A DNA stretch of 64,000 nucleotides from Paenibacillus massiliensis subsp. panacisoli DSM 21345 (GCF_000426545.1 NZ_AUFO01000001.1:248001-312000), one strand, 5' to 3'. Positions 25,543 through 34,380 are shown, numbered from the stretch's first letter. The notes: a model not told the origin generated them from the sequence alone. A program made the numbers and translations.

Positions 25543-27493
25543 CGATAATAGAGCTCAGGCAGGCTTGCCACCAGCCCAGAGGATGTTCGTTCCCGGTAGA
25601 GGATCTGGTGGTGGCCCTGGTCCCGGGCAAGGTCCCGTCCCCGTAGTTCGTGCTGAGAATTCAATGGCTACGCTAAAGCGCATCTGGACCTATTTAGGCC
25701 GCCAGCGGGCGGGACTATTCATGGTCTATGCGGCTACGCTGCTGGGAGCCTTGGCCACACTTGCAGGCCCATATTTCATCGGGCGAGCCATTGATGATTA
25801 TATTATTCCACGTGATTATTACGGCTTGGTGCGTATATGTTTGCTGATCCTGGGGGTGTACCTGCTGAGTAGTGCTCTCACCTGGATTCAGGCCTATGTC
25901 ATGTCCAGCGTCTCCCAGGGAACGGTCAAGGAGCTGCGTCGAGACCTTTTCGCCAAGTATCATCTGTTGCCTGTGCGGTTCTTCGACACTCGAAGTAATG
26001 GTGAGCTGATGAGCAGGGCGACAAATGATATTGAGAATATATCGAACTCCCTGAATCAGAGCGTTACACAGCTATTGAATAGTGTGATTACGCTGATCGG
26101 CTCATTGGTTATTATGCTGCTCTTGAATGTTCCGCTTACAGCCGTGGCGCTGCTAAGCATTCCACTGGTGCTGCTGGTTACGCGTCAGATTACACGTGCA
26201 ACCCGAAAGTATTTCAAAGAGCAGCAGCGCCACCTTGGAGAGCTGAACGGATACATCGAGGAGATTGTCGGTGGTCAGAAGGTCGTTAAGCAATACGGGC
26301 GCGAGCAGGACGAGATCACTCGCTTTCGCACCATTAGTCAGCAGGTCAACAGAGTTGGTAAACGAGCCCAGATCTATTCCGGCATGGTCGGGCCCGTGAT
26401 GAACCTGGTGAATAACTTTACCTTTGCGCTGATTGCAGCTATTGGAGGCTGGATGGCCTTTCACGATTGGACTACAGTTGGTGTCATTGTGAGCTTCCTG
26501 AACTATTCCAAACAATTCGGTCGCCCTGTAACCGAGCTTGCCAACCAGTATAATCTGATCCAATCCGCAGTGGCCGGGGCGGAAAGAGTGTTCGAGATTA
26601 TGGATATGAAGACCGAGTATGATGAGCGACAGACCGAACGGGAAGAGCATCATGACAGTCATCAAGATCAGGACCGTGTGATCCAGCATGCGAGTAGGCC
26701 ATCCCATGCTCTTGCGCAGACTAGAGAACAGGTCCAGTTGACCAGCAGCAGTAAGCTAAGGGGTGATGTCGTCTTCAGCAAGGTGTGCTTCAGCTATAGT
26801 GCAGACAATCCTATACTGACGGATGTATCCTTTGAGGCGAAGGCAGGGCAAAAGATTGCTCTTGTGGGACCTACCGGCGCTGGGAAGACTACGATCGTCA
26901 ACCTGCTGACACGCTTCTACGATATCGACAGCGGCAGTATTCGTATTGATGATATACCGATTGACGAAATGGACAAAAACAGTCTCCGCAGACAACTGGG
27001 CATGGTGCTGCAGGATGCGCATGTCTTCTCAGGCTCTATCCGGGAAAACATCCGCTTTGGACGACTGAATGCGAGCGATGATGAGGTGGTACAGGCCGCA
27101 CGTCTAGCGAATGCTGATGCTTTTATCTCACGTCTGCCTGACGGCTATGATACCGATCTGGGGGTAGCTGGAGGCAATCTGAGCCAAGGGCAACGTCAAT
27201 TATTAACGATTGCCAGAGCGATTCTGGCCGATCCTGCCATTCTGATACTGGATGAAGCGACGAGTAGCGTGGATACGCGTACAGAAATGTATATTCAGGA
27301 TGCTATGAAGACATTGATGGAAGGCCGAACGAGCTTCGTCATTGCCCACCGCTTGAGTACTATTCAGGATGCAGATCTGATTCTGGTTATGAAGGATGGC
27401 CGAGTTGCTCAGCAGGGTACGCATCAAGACCTGCTTGAGCGAAAGGGGTTCTATGCATCGCTCTATACCAGCCAATTTACGAATGTCAGCTAA
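25508..27493 (+). CDS. ABC exporter half-transporter, canonical ATPase site
   Basis: Partner of the preceding gene, 661 residues. A soluble Gly/Pro-rich N-terminal extension (PGRGSGGGPGPGQGP) precedes six membrane helices (about 75-350). A charged His/Asp/Gln-rich insert (EEHHDSHQDQDR) follows, then the ATPase domain: Walker A GPTGAGKTT, signature LSQGQRQLLTIARAI, Walker B ILILDEATSSVD with the catalytic Glu. ATG 25508, behind GGGAGGAGGGG, overlaps the upstream gene by 35 bases. The extension and insert are unusual in length for LmrD/YfiC-type subunits. Substrate unknown. Confidence 0.92.
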   Translation: MAMSQPTEHKASDNRAQAGLPPAQRMFVPGRGSGGGPGPGQGPVPVVRAENSMATLKRIWTYLGRQRAGLFMVYAATLLGALATLAGPYFIGRAIDDYIIPRDYYGLVRICLLILGVYLLSSALTWIQAYVMSSVSQGTVKELRRDLFAKYHLLPVRFFDTRSNGELMSRATNDIENISNSLNQSVTQLLNSVITLIGSLVIMLLLNVPLTAVALLSIPLVLLVTRQITRATRKYFKEQQRHLGELNGYIEEIVGGQKVVKQYGREQDEITRFRTISQQVNRVGKRAQIYSGMVGPVMNLVNNFTFALIAAIGGWMAFHDWTTVGVIVSFLNYSKQFGRPVTELANQYNLIQSAVAGAERVFEIMDMKTEYDERQTEREEHHDSHQDQDRVIQHASRPSHALAQTREQVQLTSSSKLRGDVVFSKVCFSYSADNPILTDVSFEAKAGQKIALVGPTGAGKTTIVNLLTRFYDIDSGSIRIDDIPIDEMDKNSLRRQLGMVLQDAHVFSGSIRENIRFGRLNASDDEVVQAARLANADAFISRLPDGYDTDLGVAGGNLSQGQRQLLTIARAILADPAILILDEATSSVDTRTEMYIQDAMKTLMEGRTSFVIAHRLSTIQDADLILVMKDGRVAQQGTHQDLLERKGFYASLYTSQFTNVS

Positions 27494-27803
27494 TGCGTCT
27501 TGAGCGCTCGCGAAGACTGGGACTATCACAGTCTAAAGAGTAAATGAAGTGCTGGAATGAACATAATGCGTTATGATTCATGTCAGAAGCGGTAGCCTTG
27601 AGCTCTTAGTCTAAATGGGGCTCGTCAAGGCTGGAATCATTCTATATAATGAGGAGAAGTGTCAATACCATTAGCTGTTGGCTATACAGCGACTGTGCCG
27701 TCTTGATTGCAGAATAAGCTCATGGCCAGTCTGTACAGATTCAGCTCACAGTAAGATTTGTGGAATGTTGGCATAGCTTGTATAGCTAGAACATACTTAG
27801 AAT
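27494..27803. other. Intergenic stretch before the cobalamin riboswitch
   Basis: About 310 bases without a convincing gene, RNA or terminator. It probably carries the promoter for the riboswitch transcript, but no clear -35/-10 pair stands out. Confidence 0.4.
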
Positions 27804-27972
27804 TCAGGTGCCTTTGTGATCTCACAAAGGGTAACAGGGAATAGGGTGAGAATCCCTAGCGGTCCCGCCGCTGTAACCGGGGAGCACATCTCCAAGACAA
27901 GTCACTCTGCCATTGAGGCTGGGGAAGACAGGAGACGGTGTACTGATCCGGGAGCCAGAAGACCTACCTGAA
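27804..27972 (+). ncRNA. Cobalamin (B12) riboswitch
   Basis: The classic aptamer elements occur in order: AGGTGCC (27806-27812), GGTGAGAATCCCTAGCGGTC, CCGCCGCTGTAACCGGGGAG, AAGTCACTCTGCC, GGGGAAGACAGGAGACGG and the closing GGAGCCAGAAGACCTACCTG (B12 box region). It binds adenosyl- or methylcobalamin and lowers expression of the gene behind it. The next gene is a ferredoxin-like protein at 28210, with a hairpin at 28133-28164 that can act as expression platform. Confidence 0.93.
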
Positions 27973-28132
27973 GTCGATAGCAGCACCCCCTTCGAGGAAA
28001 GGAACGGTGTACATAGCATCTCGTAGATGGTGTGGGAAAGCCCCGCTATGCCAGATGCCGGAGGAAGGATTGCCTAATGCTGAGGCTCCTGTTGTGGTAG
28101 CTCAGTATTGGCAGGCTTATTTCCGTATGTAC

Positions 28133-28164
28133 ACACCCCTGATCCGATAAGGATGCAGGGGTGT
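28133..28164 (+). terminator. Terminator-like expression platform of the riboswitch
   Basis: Stem ACACCCCTG / CAGGGGTGT with an inner ATCC / GGAT extension, followed by TGTTGTGTG. Located between the aptamer and the ribosome site of the ferredoxin-like gene. The T tract is interrupted, so translational control is also possible. Confidence 0.55.
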
Positions 28165-28209
28165 TGTTGTGTGTTGAGGGGAATCAATTGGACAGGAGTG
28201 AATGGGCAA

Positions 28210-28587
28210 ATGGAACAGGTGACAACGAAACGAAGAGTATTAGGACAAGTGATGGTCTGCAACGGCTGCTGCTGCGGACGAACGGAGAAGGGCAAGCCAG
28301 GTATTCCCATGGATCGGCTGAAGAGTAGATGGAAGGAAGAGAAGCTGCTGAAATCCGTACAGCTCACGATTACCGGCTGTCTTGGCCCGTGTGACATTGC
28401 GAATGTCGTGTCCATCCAGACACCGGAAGGCCCGATCTGGCTTGGACGGATAGAAGAAGAGGCGGACTATGATGCTCTAATCGACTGGGCGGTTGCCTCC
28501 AGAGACGAGGAACGCTTGCAGGCTCTGCCTGAGCGACTACTCAAGTACAGATTCGAGCGCTTCAGTGCCGAGGCTGTTGCCAAGTAG
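28210..28587 (+). CDS. Small [2Fe-2S] thioredoxin-like ferredoxin under B12 control
   Basis: 125-residue cytoplasmic protein with cysteines arranged as in thioredoxin-like 2Fe-2S ferredoxins: VCNGCCCGRTEKGKPG near the N terminus and GCLGPCD about 45 residues later. ATG 28210 follows AGGAGTGA. Relatives are linked to cobalamin or cobalt genes; here the only neighbour evidence is the cobalamin riboswitch upstream. The gene stands alone (terminator at 28622), with no cobalamin biosynthesis or transport gene next to it. A role in cobalt reduction or corrin handling is inference. Confidence 0.8.
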   Translation: MEQVTTKRRVLGQVMVCNGCCCGRTEKGKPGIPMDRLKSRWKEEKLLKSVQLTITGCLGPCDIANVVSIQTPEGPIWLGRIEEEADYDALIDWAVASRDEERLQALPERLLKYRFERFSAEAVAK

Positions 28588-28621
28588 AGGGGAAGCCTTG
28601 CCATGTTTCTGTAAGAAGATA

Positions 28622-28681
28622 AAGGGCCAGAGTCATATCACATGTGATACAGTGATTAACCTCTGAGCCCTGTTTTTTCTT
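28622..28681 (+). terminator. Terminator after ferredoxin-like gene
   Basis: Stem AGGGCcAGAG / CTCTgaGCCCT with an inner ATCACATGTGAT hairpin, followed by GTTTTTTCTTT. Strong intrinsic terminator. Confidence 0.75.
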
Positions 28682-28794
28682 TATATTGTTTCCTTGTTCA
28701 TGAATTGTAGCTGTTAGTGCAACTGATCAAGCTCTGCTAATGCCGATAGTGCAGTCTGAGGAGATTGCTTCTTCATGAGCTTGAGCTGCTCCAC

Positions 28795-29382
28795 TTATTG
28801 AGGGAACAGTGTGCTGACACGATTTTTAATCTGGCTCAAAATATCAGCATAGGCTTCCTCGCTCAGGCTACCAATTCCACCAAAGAGAAGGTGGTCCACG
28901 GATTCAATACCGACAAAATCAAAAATACCATTCGTGGACGTAATCTTCAGACCATCCGTCATGCCAATGGAGTCGTATACCTCCTTCGGTGTTCCGTGCG
29001 TATTAATGATAAGGCCTTGTTTACCCTTGAGCAGCTTGGCAATGCCTGCCTCTTCATAAGCATATGCGTAGCCGTAGGCAAATACCCGATCTACATATCC
29101 CTTCAGAATGGCTGGCAGCCCTGTCCACCAGATCGGATAAATGAAGGTCACGACGTCTGCTGCCGTGATGTAGTCTTGCTCGGTCTTAATATCCTCAGGT
29201 GTCTGTCCTGCTCTCATCGCGGCTGTGTCTGCAGAAGTCAGTACAGGCTCAAAATTCAGTTCATACAGGTCACGAACGATGACCTCATGCCCGTTACTCT
29301 CCAGGGCCTGAACTGTAGTGTTCAGAATGGCTCGGTTAAAGCTGTCAGTGTGCGGGTGTGCAAATACGATTACATGTTTCAT
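28795..29382 (-). CDS. FMN-dependent NAD(P)H quinone oxidoreductase (flavodoxin-2 fold)
   Basis: 195-residue flavoprotein of the NQO/KefF/YwrO group. FMN-binding N terminus VIVFAHPHTDSFNRAIL, then DLYELNFEPVLT, IYPIWWTGLPAILKGYVDRV and the loop INTHGTPKEVYDS. It reduces quinones or similar electrophiles by two electrons. ATG 29382 is preceded by TGGAGGAATCTAG. A TATAAT and a 17-bp inverted repeat lie just upstream, and a MarR gene is next, so control by that regulator is plausible. Immediately after the stop, the same frame stays open for 26 more codons with coding-like composition, possibly a lost C-terminal tail. Confidence 0.88.
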   Translation of the reverse strand: MKHVIVFAHPHTDSFNRAILNTTVQALESNGHEVIVRDLYELNFEPVLTSADTAAMRAGQTPEDIKTEQDYITAADVVTFIYPIWWTGLPAILKGYVDRVFAYGYAYAYEEAGIAKLLKGKQGLIINTHGTPKEVYDSIGMTDGLKITSTNGIFDFVGIESVDHLLFGGIGSLSEEAYADILSQIKNRVSTLFPQ

Positions 29383-29403
29383 CTAGATTCCTCCATTAAA
29401 TTG

Positions 29404-29437
29404 AATATAGGTACTATATTATATGAGCATTTTGCAT
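29404..29437 (-). promoter_or_regulatory. Promoter and operator of the quinone reductase gene
   Basis: Read on the minus strand: TTGGAT, then TATGCAAAATGCTC (29437-29424) and TATAAT, followed by the inverted repeat AATATAG-TAC-CTATATT (29420-29404). The repeat overlaps the -10 and start region and is a candidate MarR-type operator. The TATGCAAAATGCTC block is shared with the aminotransferase promoter near 7874. Confidence 0.5.
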
Positions 29438-29633
29438 AGCTATCCAACATGGCGACTCTGCCTTGAAATGGGCCAATGCCTTCAATCCTGAAGTGCTTGT
29501 TTGCAACTTCTGTTGCGCAATGATCGTTCAACCTCATTTCGACGAATGGCCTGTGGCGCGTGCATTATGCCGCATGATAATCATTGATTGCATAGACATC
29601 AATGTATTTCGTTAAAAAAAGACAGCGCACATC

Positions 29634-30062
29634 TTATGTCGATAAACGCTGCAAAATATCGCCTAGCCATACTTCCAGTTGCTCCTGCTCGGCCGGGCTT
29701 AGACTGCCATAAATGGCTTGATTCAAGGTGTCTGAAATGTCTCGAAATACAGGCTCCAGTTCTCTTCCCTTATCCGTCAGATGAATTAACGTTACACGAC
29801 TATCCTGATGGCTCTTGATTCGCTGAACGTAGCCGAACTTTTGTAGCTTATCTACCAGGACTGTCACAGTTGGTTGGGTACGGTGAATCCTGTCAGCCAG
29901 TGTCTTGATAGACAATCCATCCTCTTGGTAGAGATGAAGCAGGATATCTCCATGAGAGGGGACAATATCAAAGATCTGATGCTTCTCAAGCTCGGCTACA
30001 ATCAGCTTGTTCATGGCATCTCTTGTTTTCCCTATAAGGGATGCGGCATTAAAATGTATCAT
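29634..30062 (-). CDS. MarR-family regulator, apparently leaderless
   Basis: About 142 residues with a winged helix (LADRIHRTQPTVTVLVDKL, wing SHQDSRVTLIHLTDKGREL). No ribosome site precedes either candidate ATG. A promoter with TTGCAT (30097-30092), a 17-bp spacer and TATCAT (30074-30069) places the transcription start on the A of ATG 30062, so I take that start; ATG 30077 would overlap the -10. A perfect 18-bp palindrome (30073-30090) fills the spacer. It likely represses itself and perhaps the divergent-side quinone reductase gene downstream. Confidence 0.8.
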   Translation of the reverse strand: MIHFNAASLIGKTRDAMNKLIVAELEKHQIFDIVPSHGDILLHLYQEDGLSIKTLADRIHRTQPTVTVLVDKLQKFGYVQRIKSHQDSRVTLIHLTDKGRELEPVFRDISDTLNQAIYGSLSPAEQEQLEVWLGDILQRLST

Positions 30063-30072
30063 ATTTGCATGA

Positions 30073-30090
30073 TACATAGATATCTATGTA
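30073..30090. promoter_or_regulatory. Perfect 18-bp palindrome in the marR promoter
   Basis: TACATAGATATCTATGTA, lying between the -35 and -10 of the MarR gene. Length and symmetry suit a MarR dimer; autorepression is inferred. Confidence 0.6.
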
Positions 30091-30395
30091 AATGCAAGTA
30101 TTTTATGACCCGTGAATAAAGTAACAAAAATGTAACCACAGTCCTATAAATATAAATCGTTGTTTGCTGAATTTAAAGAGGCGAAGACATGCTGTTTACC
30201 CATTTTCGAAGCAGGTTAAGCTGGGAACTTGTTCCTGAAAATTGGAGTAGGCAGGTTAGGACTATGGAAGGTTATCCAGCGGAAAAGGATATGTTACACT
30301 GCAACGGATGTGGCAGATGGTTCATGCGAATTGGAAGGAATGTGCGCATGAGTCTGATCACGAATGTATCAAAAGGAAGAAGAGGAGATAAGCTC

Positions 30396-31034
30396 ATGAA
30401 AAAATGGATCGTCATGTTGACGCTTCTGTGTCTGTGCAGTCTGCTAGTGATGCCCAATACGGCGCAAGCCCAAGCACTAAGTAAAGGAATGCAGAGCGAG
30501 CATGTATTGAAGCTGCAGGAGCAGTTGCATGCGCTCGGATATTTTCATGCAGGCTTTACAGGCTACTTTGGTGTCAAGACCGAGGCGGCCGTCAAGCAAT
30601 TTCAACGGGATCACCGTCTGACAGCAGATGGTGTCGTGGGATCTGCAACACAGGCCAAAATGGACTCCTATGGTGAGGTGAAGCAGACAGTATTGGAGCA
30701 ATTGGCCCGCATCATTCACGGTGAAGCGAGAGGGGAGTCGTTCGAAGGGCAGGTAGCAGTGGGAGCGGTTGTTCTGAATCGTGTTCAATCGGATCTATTT
30801 CCAAGCTCAATTCCAGATGTCATATTGCAGCCGCGACAGTTCACGGCAGTACAGGATGGTCAATATCGTCTGGCTCCCAACCACAGCGCCTATCGTGCAG
30901 CGAGGCAAGCCCTGAACGGAGTAGACCCGACGAATGGATCATTATTTTATTACAATCCGGCGATTGCCACTTCCGAGTGGAGCATCAATCGTCCAGCCGT
31001 TATGTCACTGGGGCGGCATACATTTACGAACTGA
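30396..31034 (+). CDS. Secreted cell-wall hydrolase, PG-binding + SleB-type domain
   Basis: 212 residues: a signal peptide (about 1-28, NTAQAQA cleavage), a peptidoglycan-binding domain (SKGMQSEHVLKLQEQLHALG, GYFGVKTEAAVKQFQRDH) and a C-terminal SleB/Hydrolase_2 domain (ARIIHGEARGESFEGQVAVG, NRVQSDLFPSSIPDVI, with Glu of HGEARGE as the likely catalytic residue). ATG 30396 follows GAGGAGATAAGCTC; the frame is open further upstream but that part lacks a ribosome site. Acts on spore cortex or vegetative peptidoglycan. SleB normally carries YpeB beside it; none is seen, so a CwlJ/SleB-like paralogue is likely. Confidence 0.85.
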   Translation: MKKWIVMLTLLCLCSLLVMPNTAQAQALSKGMQSEHVLKLQEQLHALGYFHAGFTGYFGVKTEAAVKQFQRDHRLTADGVVGSATQAKMDSYGEVKQTVLEQLARIIHGEARGESFEGQVAVGAVVLNRVQSDLFPSSIPDVILQPRQFTAVQDGQYRLAPNHSAYRAARQALNGVDPTNGSLFYYNPAIATSEWSINRPAVMSLGRHTFTN

Positions 31035-31390
31035 AGAGGCTAGGTGTAGTGTCTGCCATTATCAATGAGTGATAATGTTGCCAAGTGGCCGATGAAGCTA
31101 ATTTAACTAAATGTAGTTAACGAATATAGTAATGGATTCAAAGCTCTCCCAAAGCGAGTTTAGTTCGACATAGCAAAAGCATTAGAGCAAGGGATCGCCT
31201 GCGAGGCGGTCTCTTATTAATAGTCAGCGATAGCAAATGCCCTGCTCAAGGAGTACGGCCTTTGGACTATGTGGCTACGGGTCACGTGAGCCAATGCCTG
31301 ATTAGGCTGTTTTTTGTCATAGTGCCCTGTCCTTGGCTCGGCATCCTACATAATCTATATCAAGCCCCTAGAGAAAGGAGGGGAATTAAC
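31035..31390. other. Intergenic stretch after the hydrolase gene
   Basis: About 356 bases. It contains a short ATTATCA-loop-TGATAAT hairpin near 31061 and a weak terminator (GGGATCGCC / GGCGGTCTC, 31191-31213, then TTATTAA). No further gene was recognised before the tiny membrane peptide. Confidence 0.45.
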
Positions 31391-31492
31391 GTGGGAGAAG
31401 TTAACCAAGGCTATGGCGGATGGACATCAGTTGGTGCCATTCTGGTTCTGTTCATTTTGCTCGTTATCATCACTAAGGCTTTCTGGGTGTAA
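31391..31492 (+). CDS. YjcZ-type tiny sporulation membrane peptide (33 aa)
   Basis: GTG 31391 to TAA 31492. The peptide has a short polar start with GGWTSVGA and then one membrane helix (ILVLFILLVIITKAF), the pattern of the tiny_TM_bacill/YjcZ family found in spore formers. The ribosome site AGGAGGGG (31376-31383) is excellent. Expressed in relatives late in sporulation; exact function is unknown. Confidence 0.8.
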   Translation: MGEVNQGYGGWTSVGAILVLFILLVIITKAFWV

Positions 31493-31882
31493 GGACTGTC
31501 AGAGAGGGCTAGATGAATAGCCAGTCATGGTTCTATGGCTGAGCGAATTTCAGAATAGCAATATACACGCAGCAATCGGCAGCTTAGGGGTGTGTAGTCA
31601 GTCCCAGCAGATGGAATGGAGCTTTCAGTGAAAATCTTCAGGATATCTGAGGAAATGGCTGCACATCCCGGATCGGAGCGGGCAGCACGATTGAATGCAT
31701 TTGTTGAAGCAGGCAGCGCCTCTAAGGCGAGGTCTGCTTTTTTCATATTGGCGTTAGATATCATCATTAAGCATTGACTTTTCTGAAGGTACCATCTACA
31801 CTTCATTTATTAAAATACTTTTAAAAACTAAATGAAACTGAGAAAGGCTGAAATAGTTCAAGAAAGGAGGCTGCCCAGTAAT
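31493..31882. other. Intergenic stretch before the ROK regulator gene
   Basis: About 390 bases; holds a strong terminator at 31707-31743 and, nearer the ROK gene, an AT-rich part (31800-31830) that probably carries its promoter. A minus-strand frame of 93 codons here looks like terminator-antisense noise. Confidence 0.45.
31707..31743 (+). terminator. Intrinsic terminator
   Basis: Stem AAGCAGGCAGCGCC / GGCGAGGTCTGCTT (with small mismatches) and TTTTTT. It ends transcription coming from the tiny sporulation gene side. Confidence 0.75.
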
Positions 31883-32917
31883 ATGAATCCCATCTCGCAT
31901 AATACGCAGCAGATGAAGCGGCTTAATGTGGAGCTGGTCAAAAATACGCTGCGTTCCATTGGTGTGGGTACCAAAGCGTCGGTTGCCAGCCTGACGAAGC
32001 TCAGCATCGCTACCTGCGGCACAATTCTGAACGAATTGCTCCAGACAGGGGAGATTATTGATCTTGGCCCAGATGAATCTAGCGGAGGAAGACCTGCAAG
32101 CCGTTATCAATTCAACGCAGACTACGGCAGTGTCCTCTGTCTAATCATCCGTACAGAAGGTGGCATACACTCGATCTCGCATACCTTGGCCAATCTGAAT
32201 GGAGAGATTATAGATGAGCAGAGTGTCATTATGGAGAGCATTACGCCAGCTATCGTAGAAGCTCTAATCAATAAGCTAATGGATCAATATCAACATGTGC
32301 AGGCCATCGGTATCGGCATTCCAGGTGTAGCGCATAACGGTGTTATTGGTCTTTGTGATGTCCCTGAGCTGGTTGATCAGCCGCTAGGTCCACGGCTAAG
32401 GGAGCAGTACACTGATGTGGAAGTGATCATTGGCAACGACATGAACCTGACCGTGTATGGTCTGTACAATCAGCAGCAATTTGCAGAGGAGACGAATTTT
32501 GCAGTCGTAACTTTTCCAAAATCACATTTTCCAGGGGCAGGCTTCATGATTGAGGGACATCCGCTCTCGGGTAGCACCCATTTTGGAGGTGAGGTGTCCT
32601 TTCTGCCCTTTGGTGTATCAAAGGAGGAGCAGCTACGTCTGCTTAATACAAGAGAGGGCTTGCGCATGCTGGTCGGAAAGACGCTGGTATCCATTATCGC
32701 GATTATCAATCCGGCTGCAATCGTAATTACTGGCGACACGATGGACGAGTCTATGCTGGATGAACTCACGCAAGACTGCCTGACTATGATCCCGCAGGAG
32801 CATATGCCGAACCTCATCATTCGTAGAGATACTGCAAGTGAATATGTGGCCGGGCTCATTGCTGTGGCCTTGGAAAGTCTGACGTATCGTATGGAGCGAA
32901 TTGAGAAGAGATGGTAA
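31883..32917 (+). CDS. ROK-family transcriptional regulator
   Basis: 344 residues: an N-terminal winged helix (LNVELVKNTLRSIGVGTKAS, then SIATCGTILNELL and SGGRPASRYQFN, the usual ROK linker) and a C-terminal ROK sugar-sensing domain (AIGIGIPGVAHNGVIGLC, GNDMNLTVYGLYN). The zinc-binding CxCGxxGC motif of ROK kinases is missing, so it is a regulator or a divergent sensor, not a kinase. ATG 31883 lies 13 bases after AGGAGG, which is a long spacer. The MFS permease gene 28 bp downstream is its probable target. Confidence 0.87.
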   Translation: MNPISHNTQQMKRLNVELVKNTLRSIGVGTKASVASLTKLSIATCGTILNELLQTGEIIDLGPDESSGGRPASRYQFNADYGSVLCLIIRTEGGIHSISHTLANLNGEIIDEQSVIMESITPAIVEALINKLMDQYQHVQAIGIGIPGVAHNGVIGLCDVPELVDQPLGPRLREQYTDVEVIIGNDMNLTVYGLYNQQQFAEETNFAVVTFPKSHFPGAGFMIEGHPLSGSTHFGGEVSFLPFGVSKEEQLRLLNTREGLRMLVGKTLVSIIAIINPAAIVITGDTMDESMLDELTQDCLTMIPQEHMPNLIIRRDTASEYVAGLIAVALESLTYRMERIEKRW

Positions 32918-32945
32918 TATCTAAGGACAACTGGAGGGACTTATT

Positions 32946-34190
32946 TTGAATTCCGAACCACAGGCACGAAAGTTCAATAAGCTATACGCCATGCAACTGG
33001 CTACCATCTTTTTGGGATTCATAGTTTTTGGGATCTCTGAAAATGTAAAAGGGCCCGCAATTCCACGTATCCAGTTCGACTTCCATCTTGATGAGAAGCA
33101 ACTGGGAACGTTACTGTCCCTGAATGCGTTGGGATATCTGATTGCTTGCTCGTTCACGGCTATATTGGTCCGCAAATGGGGAATCAAGGCAGTGAGCGTG
33201 CTTGCTTTTGCGTCCATGATTTTGTCAGGGGTATTTATTTACTTATCTCATACATATCCGCTCTTTGCTTCTTCATATTTCTTTATGTATATCGGGAACG
33301 GCATGCTGGAGATCGCATTGGCCATCCTTGGCGCGCGAATTTTCGTGAAGAATACGGGGATGATGATGAATCTCTCTCATTTCTTCTACGGTCTTAGTTC
33401 AACCGTTGCACCGCTACTGGCGACCGGCGTAATGTCCTTGACCGTGTTCGGGCATGTGCTGGACTGGCGTGGCATGTATCTGGTTACGCTATCACTATGT
33501 TTGTTGCCGATTATTGCGGCACTACGAAGTACATTTCCTGGTGATGATCTGCCACATGAGGATCGGGTATCGCTCAAGCAGCTTACTCGTGATCCTGTTC
33601 TGTGGCTTGTAGTTATGATCCTATCGTTCGGTGTCGTATCCGAAATGGCAGTGGGAGGCTGGCTCGTCAACTTTCTGGAGAAGGCCTATGCTTGGGATAC
33701 GGTCAAAGCCTCGGGTATGCTGTCAGCCTTCTTTCTGACCTTTTCACTGGGAAGGTTATTGCTTGGGCCACTGACTGACCGGATCGGGTTCGTCCTCTCG
33801 CTTATTCTGTTTTCCGCTTTCTCGGCGATCTGCACGTTCGTGGCGATTGCTGGTGGAGAAGAGATGGCTTTCCTATTTGCGGTATCCGGCGCAGGTATTG
33901 CTATTATCTATCCGACAGTCATGGCGCTGATTGCCAAAAGATATCCTCATGGCAGCGATACAGCAATTACATTCACGGTTACACTCATGGGGATCGGTAG
34001 TGTCATCGGTAACTATGTGATTGGTTGGGTCATTGATGCCTTCAAAGCAGCGTATGGTGAGACAACGGAGCTTGGCTTGCTGCGTGGACTGCAGGCAGGG
34101 TACGGCTTCATCGGCTTGTGTGCGGCTATCTGCTCTGTGTCTGGTGTGATATTGTATGTGTATTTGAAGCGCAGACAGCAATTGATCTAG
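32946..34190 (+). CDS. MFS transporter, FucP-like sugar permease
   Basis: 414 residues and about twelve membrane segments, with MFS loops (RKWGIKAVSVLAFASM between helices 2 and 3, GRLLLGPLTDRIGFVLSLI). The opening FIVFGISENVKGPAIPRI and GNGMLEIALAILGARIF resemble fucose-permease-type MFS proteins. TTG 32946 follows TGGAGGG. Coupled to a ROK regulator, so a sugar substrate is likely. The window's rhamnose operon has no transporter, but this gene is 14 kb away and has its own regulator, so a link to rhamnose is unproven. Confidence 0.88.
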   Translation: MNSEPQARKFNKLYAMQLATIFLGFIVFGISENVKGPAIPRIQFDFHLDEKQLGTLLSLNALGYLIACSFTAILVRKWGIKAVSVLAFASMILSGVFIYLSHTYPLFASSYFFMYIGNGMLEIALAILGARIFVKNTGMMMNLSHFFYGLSSTVAPLLATGVMSLTVFGHVLDWRGMYLVTLSLCLLPIIAALRSTFPGDDLPHEDRVSLKQLTRDPVLWLVVMILSFGVVSEMAVGGWLVNFLEKAYAWDTVKASGMLSAFFLTFSLGRLLLGPLTDRIGFVLSLILFSAFSAICTFVAIAGGEEMAFLFAVSGAGIAIIYPTVMALIAKRYPHGSDTAITFTVTLMGIGSVIGNYVIGWVIDAFKAAYGETTELGLLRGLQAGYGFIGLCAAICSVSGVILYVYLKRRQQLI

Positions 34191-34380
34191 TATAATGCTT
34201 CCACATAACCCTCGTGCTTCTGAACGCATACGATATTGGACAAATGGAGGATCATTTCCTTCCTTGAATGATTGCATCTGATGTACCATCGTGATATGTT
34301 ACTAATGTTATAACGCCTATCTGACGATATAATATTAGTCACATTGACGAAGCGCATAAAGAACTAAGGAGACATGAGTT

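Noticed and set aside
30189..30395. N-terminal extension of the SleB-like hydrolase
   Set aside because: The frame is open, but the signal peptide and a strong ribosome site place the start at 30396.
31525..31806. Minus-strand 93-codon ORF
   Set aside because: It spans an intrinsic terminator, has no ribosome site, and shows no recognisable domain.
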